Assembly (NCBI GenBank): GCA_903949225.1
Contig: CAJAYZ010000095.1
Coordinates: forward strand, 1 to 12,756
DNA: 12,756 nucleotides
Source of the DNA: an uncultured Planctomycetaceae bacterium
GTDB lineage: Bacteria; Planctomycetota; Planctomycetia; Pirellulales; UBA1268
Direction: 5' to 3'
The translations under genes and the position numbers were made by a program. Below, piece by piece: positions 1 to 5,672 of the stretch. The notes beneath the pieces are model-generated. The model did not search any database. It saw nothing but the letters and a program-made list of their open reading frames with translations, and was not told the DNA's origin. Numbering within the stretch: position 1 is the first letter of the stretch; every line of letters starts with the position of its first letter.

Positions 1-71
1 GGCTGGCAGCTTTTTCCCCCGCATCGATTTTCTACCCGCACGGATGCAAAGCGATCTGCCTGGGGTCTCGT

Positions 72-108
72 GGGGGGCACCCCAAAGCCGGGGCAAGTTG
101 CGCCCCCC
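72..108 (-). terminator. possible terminator hairpin after mtfA
   Basis: Directly downstream of the mtfA stop codon, GGGGGGC (72-78) is complementary to GCCCCCC (102-108). Inside that pair, CCCC (80-83) can pair with GGGG (90-93). No T-tract follows on the minus strand, so this is not a classical intrinsic terminator. It may be a processing or stalling hairpin, or just chance in GC-rich DNA. Nothing else is recognisable in 1-114. Confidence 0.2.
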
Positions 109-114
109 GCCCGC

Positions 115-909
115 TCACCGGCCGCGGAGGCTCGACATCGGCACGCGGGACTTCGGGTCCTGCTGCCAGCTCACGGCGAGGAGGTCGTAGAGCTCGGCGT
201 CACCGCGGATGAGGCGATGCGGATCCTGGAAGAAGCACTCGCTCGCCACGGCGAAAAACTCCACCGGGCTCTCCGCCGCATAGTCGTCGAGCGCCACCGA
301 ACGCCCCTCGTCGAGGGCTTCTTCGTAGCGCTCGCGGCAGGCCGCCATCCGCGCCGCCCAGTCGCGGCCGTCGACGCCGCGCGGCAGCGGCGGCAGGCCG
401 TCGAACGGGCCGTTCATCGCATCGACCAGATGGGCAAACTCGTGGATCACCACCGAACGCGGGCCGTCCTGAAGAAGCCCCCCTCGCCGCACCGCCGGCC
501 AGGCAAGGACGACGCTGCCGCCATTCCAGGCCTCACCCAGGCGGCGCTCCCGCCACTCCAGATGCACGCCCCCCTCGAGCGACGTCGCCTTCTTCCCCAC
601 CCAGTCGCCCGGATAGACGAGGATCGACTTCAGCCGGTCGAAGAGCTCGTCGGGGAAGCCGAGGGCGACAAGGCCCGCCTGGCCGGCGATCGCAAGGCGG
701 ACGTCGTCGTCAATTCGCTGCCCGCCACATCCCTCAAACCGCTTCTCGGCGAGGAACAGGGCAATCCACTGACGCCACCGCTGAGCGTCGGCCTCATCGA
801 GCCAGGCCGCCTGCCGGCAGACTCTTGAAAGAGTCTCGTCCAAAAGTGGCGGAAAGGGACGCTGGCGGATCGTCCGGCGCCGGCGGGATCGCAGCCAGGA
901 GAAGATCAT
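115..909 (-). CDS. mtfA: M90-family zinc peptidase, MtfA-like
   Basis: The 264-residue protein has almost the length of E. coli MtfA (about 265). It is probably a cytosolic zinc metallopeptidase of family M90. In enterobacteria MtfA binds the repressor Mlc and cleaves peptides; no Mlc partner is visible here, so only the peptidase role carries over. The zinc motif HEFAH lies at residues 156-160 after a hydrophobic strand. Y210 and E217 in the DDYAAESPVEFFAVASE stretch have the seven-residue spacing of the Tyr and third-ligand Glu of the family. The N-terminus starts MIFSWLRS and is then Arg-rich, with no clear signal peptide. The ATG at 907-909 lacks a good Shine-Dalgarno. Phased direct repeats sit immediately upstream (912-973). 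The gene follows the 48-residue miniprotein by 122 bp, so it may have its own promoter. The family call is firm; the physiological substrate is unknown. Confidence 0.9.
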   Translation of the reverse strand: MIFSWLRSRRRRTIRQRPFPPLLDETLSRVCRQAAWLDEADAQRWRQWIALFLAEKRFEGCGGQRIDDDVRLAIAGQAGLVALGFPDELFDRLKSILVYPGDWVGKKATSLEGGVHLEWRERRLGEAWNGGSVVLAWPAVRRGGLLQDGPRSVVIHEFAHLVDAMNGPFDGLPPLPRGVDGRDWAARMAACRERYEEALDEGRSVALDDYAAESPVEFFAVASECFFQDPHRLIRGDAELYDLLAVSWQQDPKSRVPMSSLRGR

Positions 910-911
910 GA

Positions 912-973
912 ATCACCGGTCTGGATCACCGAACCGGATCACCGGAAAAATCAGCGGGAAGATCAGCATCCGG
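912..973. repeat. five phased ATCA(C/G)C direct repeats upstream of mtfA
   Basis: Starts of ATCACC or ATCAGC occur at 912, 925, 938, 950 and 962, giving spacings of 13, 13, 12 and 12 bp. The first three share ATCACCG. The array begins three bases upstream of the mtfA ATG and fills half of the gap between mtfA and the miniprotein gene. The regular spacing near one helical turn is what cooperative regulator binding sites (iterons) look like, but no regulator is identified. The array could also be a decayed 13-bp tandem duplication. Confidence 0.5.
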
Positions 974-1031
974 CCGGACGACGCCAGGCACCGCGGCCAG
1001 CGCGACTCGCGACGGCTTCGACGAGCGGAGC

Positions 1032-1178
1032 CTACGGCCGACCGACATCGGGCATGATCTTGAAGCCGTACTGATTCAGATCGAGCGCCAGGAAGATGCA
1101 GCCGACCGCCAAGGCAATGAACGCGAGCACGAGCATCGCCGTGTAGACATTCATCGGCGGACGGGAATCGTTGGCCAT
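1032..1178 (-). CDS. 48-residue single-helix membrane miniprotein
   Basis: This short frame begins MANDSRPPMNVYTAML, continues with a hydrophobic segment over residues about 11-32 (rich in Ala, Leu, Ile, Val), and ends in a short polar tail with DLNQYGFKIMPDVG before TAG. AGGAG at 1188-1192 lies nine bases from the ATG and is one of the few good Shine-Dalgarno sequences in the window, which supports this start. The layout (short polar N-terminus, one helix, a tail with an aromatic and a Lys) indicates a small inner-membrane protein. It follows the coiled-coil protein gene by 103 bp in the same direction, and the two may act together; this is inferred from position only. An overlapping 105-residue frame at 913-1230 reads as Arg/Ser-rich nonsense. 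Function unknown. Confidence 0.75.
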   Translation of the reverse strand: MANDSRPPMNVYTAMLVLAFIALAVGCIFLALDLNQYGFKIMPDVGRP

Positions 1179-1232
1179 GCTGCGAGACTCCTGACTGCCG
1201 CTCTTCGCGGCCGATCCATTCCTGACTCATGC

Positions 1233-1260
1233 CCCCGCGTGGGGCGAACCCCGGGCGGGG
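1233..1260 (-). other. stable hairpin between coiled-coil and miniprotein genes
   Basis: CCCCGC (1233-1238) pairs with GCGGGG (1255-1260), and inside it GGGG (1241-1244) pairs with CCCC (1249-1252), leaving a four-base loop that reads TTCG on the minus strand. It lies in the 103-bp gap after the stop of the coiled-coil gene. There is no T-tract, so it may be an RNA-processing or 3'-end-stabilising hairpin rather than an intrinsic terminator. Confidence 0.35.
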
Positions 1261-1281
1261 CGGGGACTCTCCTCCGATCGA

Positions 1282-2142
1282 TCAGGCCCGCAGCCGCGTT
1301 GCGACCTTGTCGCCGCGCTGGATGACGCCGCGGACAAACTCGCGGATCACCACCGCCACCGCCTTGTCGGGCTTGATGCTCACGACGCGGACGCGGCCGA
1401 GGTATTGATCATTGCGGTAGACGTCGAGCTCATGCCCCATCTGCAGGCCGTCGTCGCCCCCGAGCGAGAGCTCGATCGAGTCGTCGATGACGTTCGTGAC
1501 CACGCCGTCGATCTTCGGCACCGCGTCGCGGGGGAGGTTGTCGATCGAGAGGCCACTCTGCTGGAGGAGGAGACGGGCGTTGGCCACCTGCTTCTCGAGC
1601 TGGGCCTTCCGCTCGCTAGCGATCTCGAGGAACGATTCCTTCTCGTGGAGCTCGGAGGCGATCTTGGCAGCCCGATCGACCTGCTCGTCGACCTTGTCTT
1701 GTTGGGTGCGGACTTCTGAGCGGAGGTCGGCGACCACCTTCGAGGCGGCCTCGAGTTCGAGGCGAGCGGCGGCCAACTCGGCCTGGGCCTTCTCGCGCTC
1801 CAGCTCGCGGGCTTCCTTCTCCTTGCGGAGGACTTCGAGATCCTTGTTCTTTTCCTCGAGCGCGGTCTGGATTTTCGCCACCACCTGATCGCGGGCCGCC
1901 TCGGAGGCAGCCACTTCGGCCTGAAGCTTGGTGATCTCGGCGGAGAGGTTGTTGCGATCGGTCTTGGCCTGATCGAGCTGGGCCTTGTAGCCGAGTTGCT
2001 GGCCGGCCTTGATCTGCTCGCGGGTCCGCATGATCTCGTCGCGCCAATTGGTGTGCGTCGAGTAAAGCGCCACTGCGAAGCTCATGAACACGAGGCTCAT
2101 GATGAACAACGCGAACACGAAGATCTTGCCGATGGTGTTCAT
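1282..2142 (-). CDS. membrane-anchored coiled-coil protein with C-terminal beta domain
   Basis: The 286-residue protein has three parts. Residues 5-27 form a hydrophobic N-terminal anchor that follows MNTIG and is followed by an Asn-Trp-Arg motif. Residues about 36-196 are Glu/Lys/Ala/Gln-rich with heptad-like spacing and almost no Pro or Gly, a long coiled coil. Residues about 212-284 are a compact beta-rich domain (VVTNVIDDSIELSLGGDDGLQMGHELDVY begins it) resembling the small barrel at the C-terminus of FlgT-like and related envelope proteins. That resemblance is judged from the Gly-Asp-Asp-Gly-Leu pattern, not a search. The expected topology is an inner-membrane anchor with the coil and barrel in the periplasm. 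It is transcribed away from lnt, 111 bp downstream of it, with a candidate promoter overlapping the lnt stop. Similar proteins are common in planctomycetes; I know of no assigned function. Confidence 0.85.
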   Translation of the reverse strand: MNTIGKIFVFALFIMSLVFMSFAVALYSTHTNWRDEIMRTREQIKAGQQLGYKAQLDQAKTDRNNLSAEITKLQAEVAASEAARDQVVAKIQTALEEKNKDLEVLRKEKEARELEREKAQAELAAARLELEAASKVVADLRSEVRTQQDKVDEQVDRAAKIASELHEKESFLEIASERKAQLEKQVANARLLLQQSGLSIDNLPRDAVPKIDGVVTNVIDDSIELSLGGDDGLQMGHELDVYRNDQYLGRVRVVSIKPDKAVAVVIREFVRGVIQRGDKVATRLRA

Positions 2143-2188
2143 GGCTTGCCTGCGGGCCCTTCCTGGGCGTGGGACCGGGGGCTCTTCA

Positions 2189-2205
2189 GCGCGGAATCCC
2201 CGCGC
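2189..2205 (-). other. 6-bp hairpin in leader of coiled-coil gene
   Basis: GCGCGG (2189-2194) and CCGCGC (2200-2205) are perfect complements with a five-base loop. It lies between the candidate promoter (2228-2257) and the ATG at 2140-2142, so it would be in the 5' leader. No T-tract follows it. Confidence 0.25.
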
Positions 2206-2227
2206 AGAAACCGACCGGCATTTTTTC

Positions 2228-2257
2228 AGGATAGTGGTGGATCGGCAGGGGGGTCAA
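2228..2257 (-). promoter_or_regulatory. candidate sigma70-type promoter for coiled-coil gene
   Basis: On the minus strand TTGACC (2257-2252) and TATCCT (2233-2228) are separated by 18 bases. The first hexamer matches TTGACA at five of six positions and the second matches TATAAT at four of six. The -35 hexamer contains the TGA stop of lnt. Transcription would begin near 2221, giving a leader of about 80 bases. Confidence 0.4.
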
Positions 2258-4116
2258 CGATCCTGCACCCCGTCGCTTTCGCCATCCCCAACCGGCACAG
2301 TCGCGGTAGCCGGCAGAGTCGACCGATCGCGCTTCACTCGCGGAAAAACAGCCCTTTCAAGGAGAAGCAGGAGGAGCAGGCCGGCCGCCGTGGCCGTCGG
2401 CACCGGCCCGGCTAGGAGCCAGAGGCTCGTCCTCCCGTCGGGGTGGACGGCAGCCCGGATCGTCCCCGTCGCCCGCCGCGGGCCGCGCTCGAGCAGCCGG
2501 CCACAGCCATCGATGACCGCCGAAAACCCAGTGTTGGCGGCGATCGCCAGGGGCGTGCGCACCTCCACGGCCCGGAAGATGCCGCTAGCCAGATGCATGT
2601 CGAGCTCGCTCGATCCCCAGAACCAGCCGTCGTTGGTGAGGTTGACGAGGATGTCGGGGCGGGCCCCTGCCGCCGCCGAGCGATTGACCACGCCGCGGAT
2701 CGCCCCCGGCAGGGCCGTCTCGTAGCAGATCGTCGGGGCCACCCGCAGCCCGCCGACCGTCACCACCACCGGCTCGAGGCCTGCCGTCAGCCCGGCGGGG
2801 AGCGGCGTCAGCCGGTAGAGGATCGGGAACCGATCGGCCAGCGGCACCGTCTCGCCGAAGGCCACCGGAAACATCTTGTCGTAGCGCCCCACGGGCACGC
2901 CGCCGGCATCGAGGAACAACGCCGAGTTGAAATGGAAGACGCCGCTGGACGATCGATCGGAGACGAGCTGCCGATCGACTCCAACCAGCCAGGTCGTGGC
3001 GTAGCGCCGGGCATGGGCGGCGAGCGGATCGATCCGATCTTGCTCGAGGATCGCCCGGCAGCGCGCCTGACGGACCGCAGCCGATTCGATGCCGGTGCCG
3101 TGGTCGGTGTGGCTGTCGCCGGCCTGACTGCCTTCGGCGTCGTCGCGGCGCCCAGCCGCGGGGGTCGCCGGTCCGAGGATCCGTTCGACGACATCGGCCG
3201 GCAGTTCGTGATCGGGCTCGATCTCGAGGATCGGCCAGCGCCACATCGTCTCCGGCCAGACGATCAGATCGGGCCGCGGCCCGGCGCCGAGCGCCGTGCG
3301 GGTCAGCCCGTCATATTCGGCAAGCACCTCCACGGCGGCATCAGGATCGTGCTTGAGCTCGGTGTCGATCGAGCCCTGCACGAGAAGGACGTCGAGCGAG
3401 CGCGGATCGAGCGGCGCAGTCTTGATCCGCCACGCCCCGTACGCCAGCGCCGAGGCAAGCGCCACGCCAGCCGTCGCTAGCGCCAGGGCCGCCGGCCGCC
3501 ATCCCGGCCGGACGCCTCCGACGCCCTTGTCCTGCCACCCTGCGCTGGCCGCGCTTGTGAGCGCCGCCGCGACGAGCATCACGAGGCCCCCGACGCCACC
3601 GGCACCGGCCCCATCGGCCAGTTGGATGAGCGTCGTCCAGCGCCACTGGGTGTGCCCGAGCGAGCCGAGGGTGAAGCCGCCGAGGATCGAGCCACGCAAC
3701 TGCTCGCAGCCCATCCACACAACCGGCGCCGCGGCCAAAAGCGGCCAGCGGTAGCGGGTCATCAGCCGCCGCGTTCCCCAGATGAACAGCGGCAGATAGA
3801 CCGCCAGATACGCCGACAGCGCCAGCCATCCCAGCGACGTCGCCGGATGGGGAAGCCTGAGCCAGTGGATCGTCAGCAGCCAATGGAGGAGCCCGGCGAG
3901 CCACAGCCTCCGCCAGGGATGACGGGCTGTGCCGACACCATCCCGCGCGAGGATCAACCACGGAGTCGGCGCCAGCCACGCGAGCAGCCACAGATCGGCG
4001 GGGGGATGGACGAGGAACATCGTCACCGCACCGAGGAGCCCGAGGCGGAGCACCCGGCGATCGGCGTCCCTGGCGGGGAACGCTCCTATCTCTCCGAACT
4101 GCGTCGCCCCAGTCAT
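2254..4116 (-). CDS. lnt: apolipoprotein N-acyltransferase
   Basis: Lnt transfers the third acyl chain from phospholipid to the N-terminal Cys of diacylated lipoproteins at the periplasmic face of the inner membrane. This 620-residue protein has N-terminal hydrophobic segments (residues about 22-235), a nitrilase-fold domain from about 240, and a last helix at about 565-587. The nitrilase triad is visible: E289 in VWPETMW, K414 in RYDKMFPVAFGE and C464 in ICYE. The family motif VNLTNDGWFW follows at 491-500. The protein is longer than E. coli Lnt (about 512) mainly because the stretch between the catalytic Glu and Lys is 125 residues instead of 68, including a Gly/Ala/Asp/His-rich segment at about 315-350. 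GAGG eight bases upstream supports the ATG at 4114-4116. It follows the small lipoyl-fold gene by 39 bp and is probably cotranscribed with it and the M28 gene. Confidence 0.95.
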   Translation of the reverse strand: MTGATQFGEIGAFPARDADRRVLRLGLLGAVTMFLVHPPADLWLLAWLAPTPWLILARDGVGTARHPWRRLWLAGLLHWLLTIHWLRLPHPATSLGWLALSAYLAVYLPLFIWGTRRLMTRYRWPLLAAAPVVWMGCEQLRGSILGGFTLGSLGHTQWRWTTLIQLADGAGAGGVGGLVMLVAAALTSAASAGWQDKGVGGVRPGWRPAALALATAGVALASALAYGAWRIKTAPLDPRSLDVLLVQGSIDTELKHDPDAAVEVLAEYDGLTRTALGAGPRPDLIVWPETMWRWPILEIEPDHELPADVVERILGPATPAAGRRDDAEGSQAGDSHTDHGTGIESAAVRQARCRAILEQDRIDPLAAHARRYATTWLVGVDRQLVSDRSSSGVFHFNSALFLDAGGVPVGRYDKMFPVAFGETVPLADRFPILYRLTPLPAGLTAGLEPVVVTVGGLRVAPTICYETALPGAIRGVVNRSAAAGARPDILVNLTNDGWFWGSSELDMHLASGIFRAVEVRTPLAIAANTGFSAVIDGCGRLLERGPRRATGTIRAAVHPDGRTSLWLLAGPVPTATAAGLLLLLLLERAVFPRVKRDRSTLPATATVPVGDGESDGVQDR

Positions 4117-4155
4117 CGATCGATCCTCGTTCGTCAGGCCATCGCCCCGCCTGCG

Positions 4156-4443
4156 TCAGTCGTGATCCGGGGAGGGAACGAACTCGGCAAGCACCGTGCC
4201 GGGGGCGACGGCGTCATCCTCGTCGACGAGGACACGCACGAGCCTCCCGGTGACCGGGGCCTCGAGATCGATCGTCACGCCGCCGCCGAGGAGCTCGACC
4301 ACCCTGTCCCCTTCGAGCACGTCGGTTCCCTCAGGCACCAGCCACAGCGACAGCACGAGCGCCACGCCGACGATCCCCACGTCCGGGACGACGAGGGAAC
4401 GCGGCAGGGATTTCCCCGACGCCGTCAGCCCGGCGCCGGTCAC
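4156..4443 (-). CDS. small lipoyl/biotinyl-fold protein lacking the modified lysine
   Basis: The 95-residue protein has a polar N-terminus (residues 1-18) and then one biotinyl/lipoyl-type domain: VVPDVGIVG, a WLVPEGTDVLEGDRVVEL stretch, TIDLEAPVTGRLVRVLVDEDD, and APGTVLAEF. In 2-oxoacid dehydrogenase E2 domains the turn before the EAPVSG-like strand reads (E)TDKA. Here the matching positions read LGGGV, so the lysine that carries lipoate or biotin is replaced by glycine. The protein can therefore not act as a swinging arm; a binding or structural role is inferred. The GTG at 4441-4443 overlaps the TGA of the M28 gene as GTGA, which suggests translational coupling. A second GTG at 4461 would add six residues but has no ribosome site. 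Confidence 0.75.
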   Translation of the reverse strand: MTGAGLTASGKSLPRSLVVPDVGIVGVALVLSLWLVPEGTDVLEGDRVVELLGGGVTIDLEAPVTGRLVRVLVDEDDAVAPGTVLAEFVPSPDHD

Positions 4444-5417
4444 CGCTGTTCTCGAAGCCACTGGAGGACGACGCTGCCGACCGCCTCCAGCGATTCGCCC
4501 GAGCAGGCGGCCGCAGTGTCACGCGTGGTGTGCCACGCCGGGTAGTTGAAATCGATGATGTCGGCGGTCGGAATCTTGCCGAGATTGCGCAGCGGCACGT
4601 GGTCGTCCTCCACCTCATACCCGGGGCGAGGGATGAACTGCCTCACCCCCATCCGCCGGGCCACGTCCCAGACCTCGTCAACCACCGGCCGGGTGTCGGG
4701 CCAACTGACACTCTTCGACTCCTGGAAGATGGCCAGATCGGCATCGGCCACCATGTCGAGCACGAGCCCGGCCCGATAGCTCCATGCCGTCTCGCCCGCC
4801 TTCTTCCCCGCGGCGTACTGCCGCGCGAAGTGGGTCGACCCGAGGAAGTAGGGATCGCGCGGGCCGAAGACATATTCCTCGCCGTCGAAGAGCACGAAGT
4901 CGACCCCCACCGGCCCCCCGAGGCCGGGCATCGCCCCGGCGAGTTCCATGAGGAGGGCCACGCCACTGGCGCCGTCGTTGGCGCCGACGAACGTGCCGCG
5001 CGGATCGTCCCGATCGCGATCGGGAAACGGGCGCGTGTCGTAGTGGGCCCCGAGGAGGATCCGCTCCTGGCGGTCGGGATGCCAGCCGATGACGATATTC
5101 TCCATCGCCACCCCCTTGCCCGATTTCCGATCGCGGATCTGGAAGCGTTGGGGGGTGACCGTCGCACCGGCGGCGCGGAAGTGGTCGACGACCATCTCCC
5201 GCTGCTTACGCATCCCTTCCGAACCACTCACCCGCGGCCCGATGGCGACGATCGCCTCGAGGTGGGCCATCGCGCGGGCACCCGAGAACGAGGCGGCCGC
5301 GGCGACCGGCACGGCCGGCTCCTCGGCCATGACGCCAATCGCGCCGATCGCGCCGATCGCGACGATCGCAATGAGAACGACGGCGACGGCGATGGGACGA
5401 GCGAAGCGGGAAGCCAT
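4440..5417 (-). CDS. exported M28-family hydrolase, glutaminyl-cyclase-like
   Basis: From the ATG at 5415-5417 the protein has 325 residues. Residues about 5-30 are a signal peptide core ending near VMA-EEP. The M28 zinc-enzyme motifs follow: GAHYDTRP (123-130), ANDGASG with D148, LFDGEEY with the Glu pair 180-181, and PAWHTTRD with H296. D148, E181 and H296 match the single-zinc ligands of glutaminyl-peptide cyclotransferases (Asp, Glu, His), and FLGSTHFARQ and DFNYPAWHTTRDT also resemble that branch. Either glutaminyl cyclisation or aminopeptidase action in the periplasm is possible; sequence reading cannot decide. The frame is open upstream to an ATG at 5513, but the signal peptide favours 5417, though no Shine-Dalgarno is seen. 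Its end overlaps the lipoyl-fold gene by four bases, and lnt follows, so the three look like one operon. The signal core contains three 9-bp repeats. Confidence 0.85.
   Translation of the reverse strand: MASRFARPIAVAVVLIAIVAIGAIGAIGVMAEEPAVPVAAAASFSGARAMAHLEAIVAIGPRVSGSEGMRKQREMVVDHFRAAGATVTPQRFQIRDRKSGKGVAMENIVIGWHPDRQERILLGAHYDTRPFPDRDRDDPRGTFVGANDGASGVALLMELAGAMPGLGGPVGVDFVLFDGEEYVFGPRDPYFLGSTHFARQYAAGKKAGETAWSYRAGLVLDMVADADLAIFQESKSVSWPDTRPVVDEVWDVARRMGVRQFIPRPGYEVEDDHVPLRNLGKIPTADIIDFNYPAWHTTRDTAAACSGESLEAVGSVVLQWLREQR
5341..5367. repeat. three 9-bp tandem repeats in the M28 signal peptide
   Basis: GCGCCGATC occurs at 5341-5349 and 5350-5358, and a one-base variant (GCGACGATC) at 5359-5367. 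On the coding strand they encode Ile-(Gly/Val)-Ala steps of the hydrophobic core. Copy-number slippage would lengthen or shorten the signal peptide by three residues without a frameshift. Confidence 0.8.
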
Positions 5418-5672
5418 GGCGGCATGTCCGGAGGCGGTGGCGTGAGGCCCGGAAGGGGACAACGCCAACGTCGCGCAGTGTACCCCTCGATCACAAGTTC
5501 CACCCAGAGCCATTCAGGGGCTCGAAACGGCATTTCCCCTTCGTGGCGGCAGCCGAACCGGGGGGCGTGGAGGAGTGGGGGTCGAAGGGATACGATGGTC
5601 CCGAGGGCAACGGCAAGGATGCTCCCGGTGCGTGGAACGCGCCACCTCCGCCCGCCATCCGGGGAACGGTCC
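5418..5672. promoter_or_regulatory. divergent intergenic region, promoters unresolved
   Basis: These 255 bases separate the starts of the minus-strand M28 gene and the plus-strand TIGR03790 gene, so both promoters should lie here. TACGAT (5590-5595) is a possible plus-strand -10, but no convincing -35 is spaced with it. A GGGGA seven bases before the ATG at 5673 is a plausible ribosome site. I see no operator-like palindrome or RNA structure I would defend. Confidence 0.3.

Noticed and set aside
70..828. Long plus-strand frame opposite mtfA
   Set aside because: It is antisense to a complete M90 peptidase. Its product is rich in Arg, His, Pro and Ala, as expected for the reverse strand of GC-rich coding DNA.
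913..1230. Minus-strand 105-codon frame
   Set aside because: Composition is Arg/Ser-rich without secondary structure pattern. The 48-codon frame inside it has a good ribosome site and a membrane helix.
2443..3480. 345-codon plus-strand frame opposite lnt
   Set aside because: Same antisense bias; the lnt frame carries all catalytic motifs.
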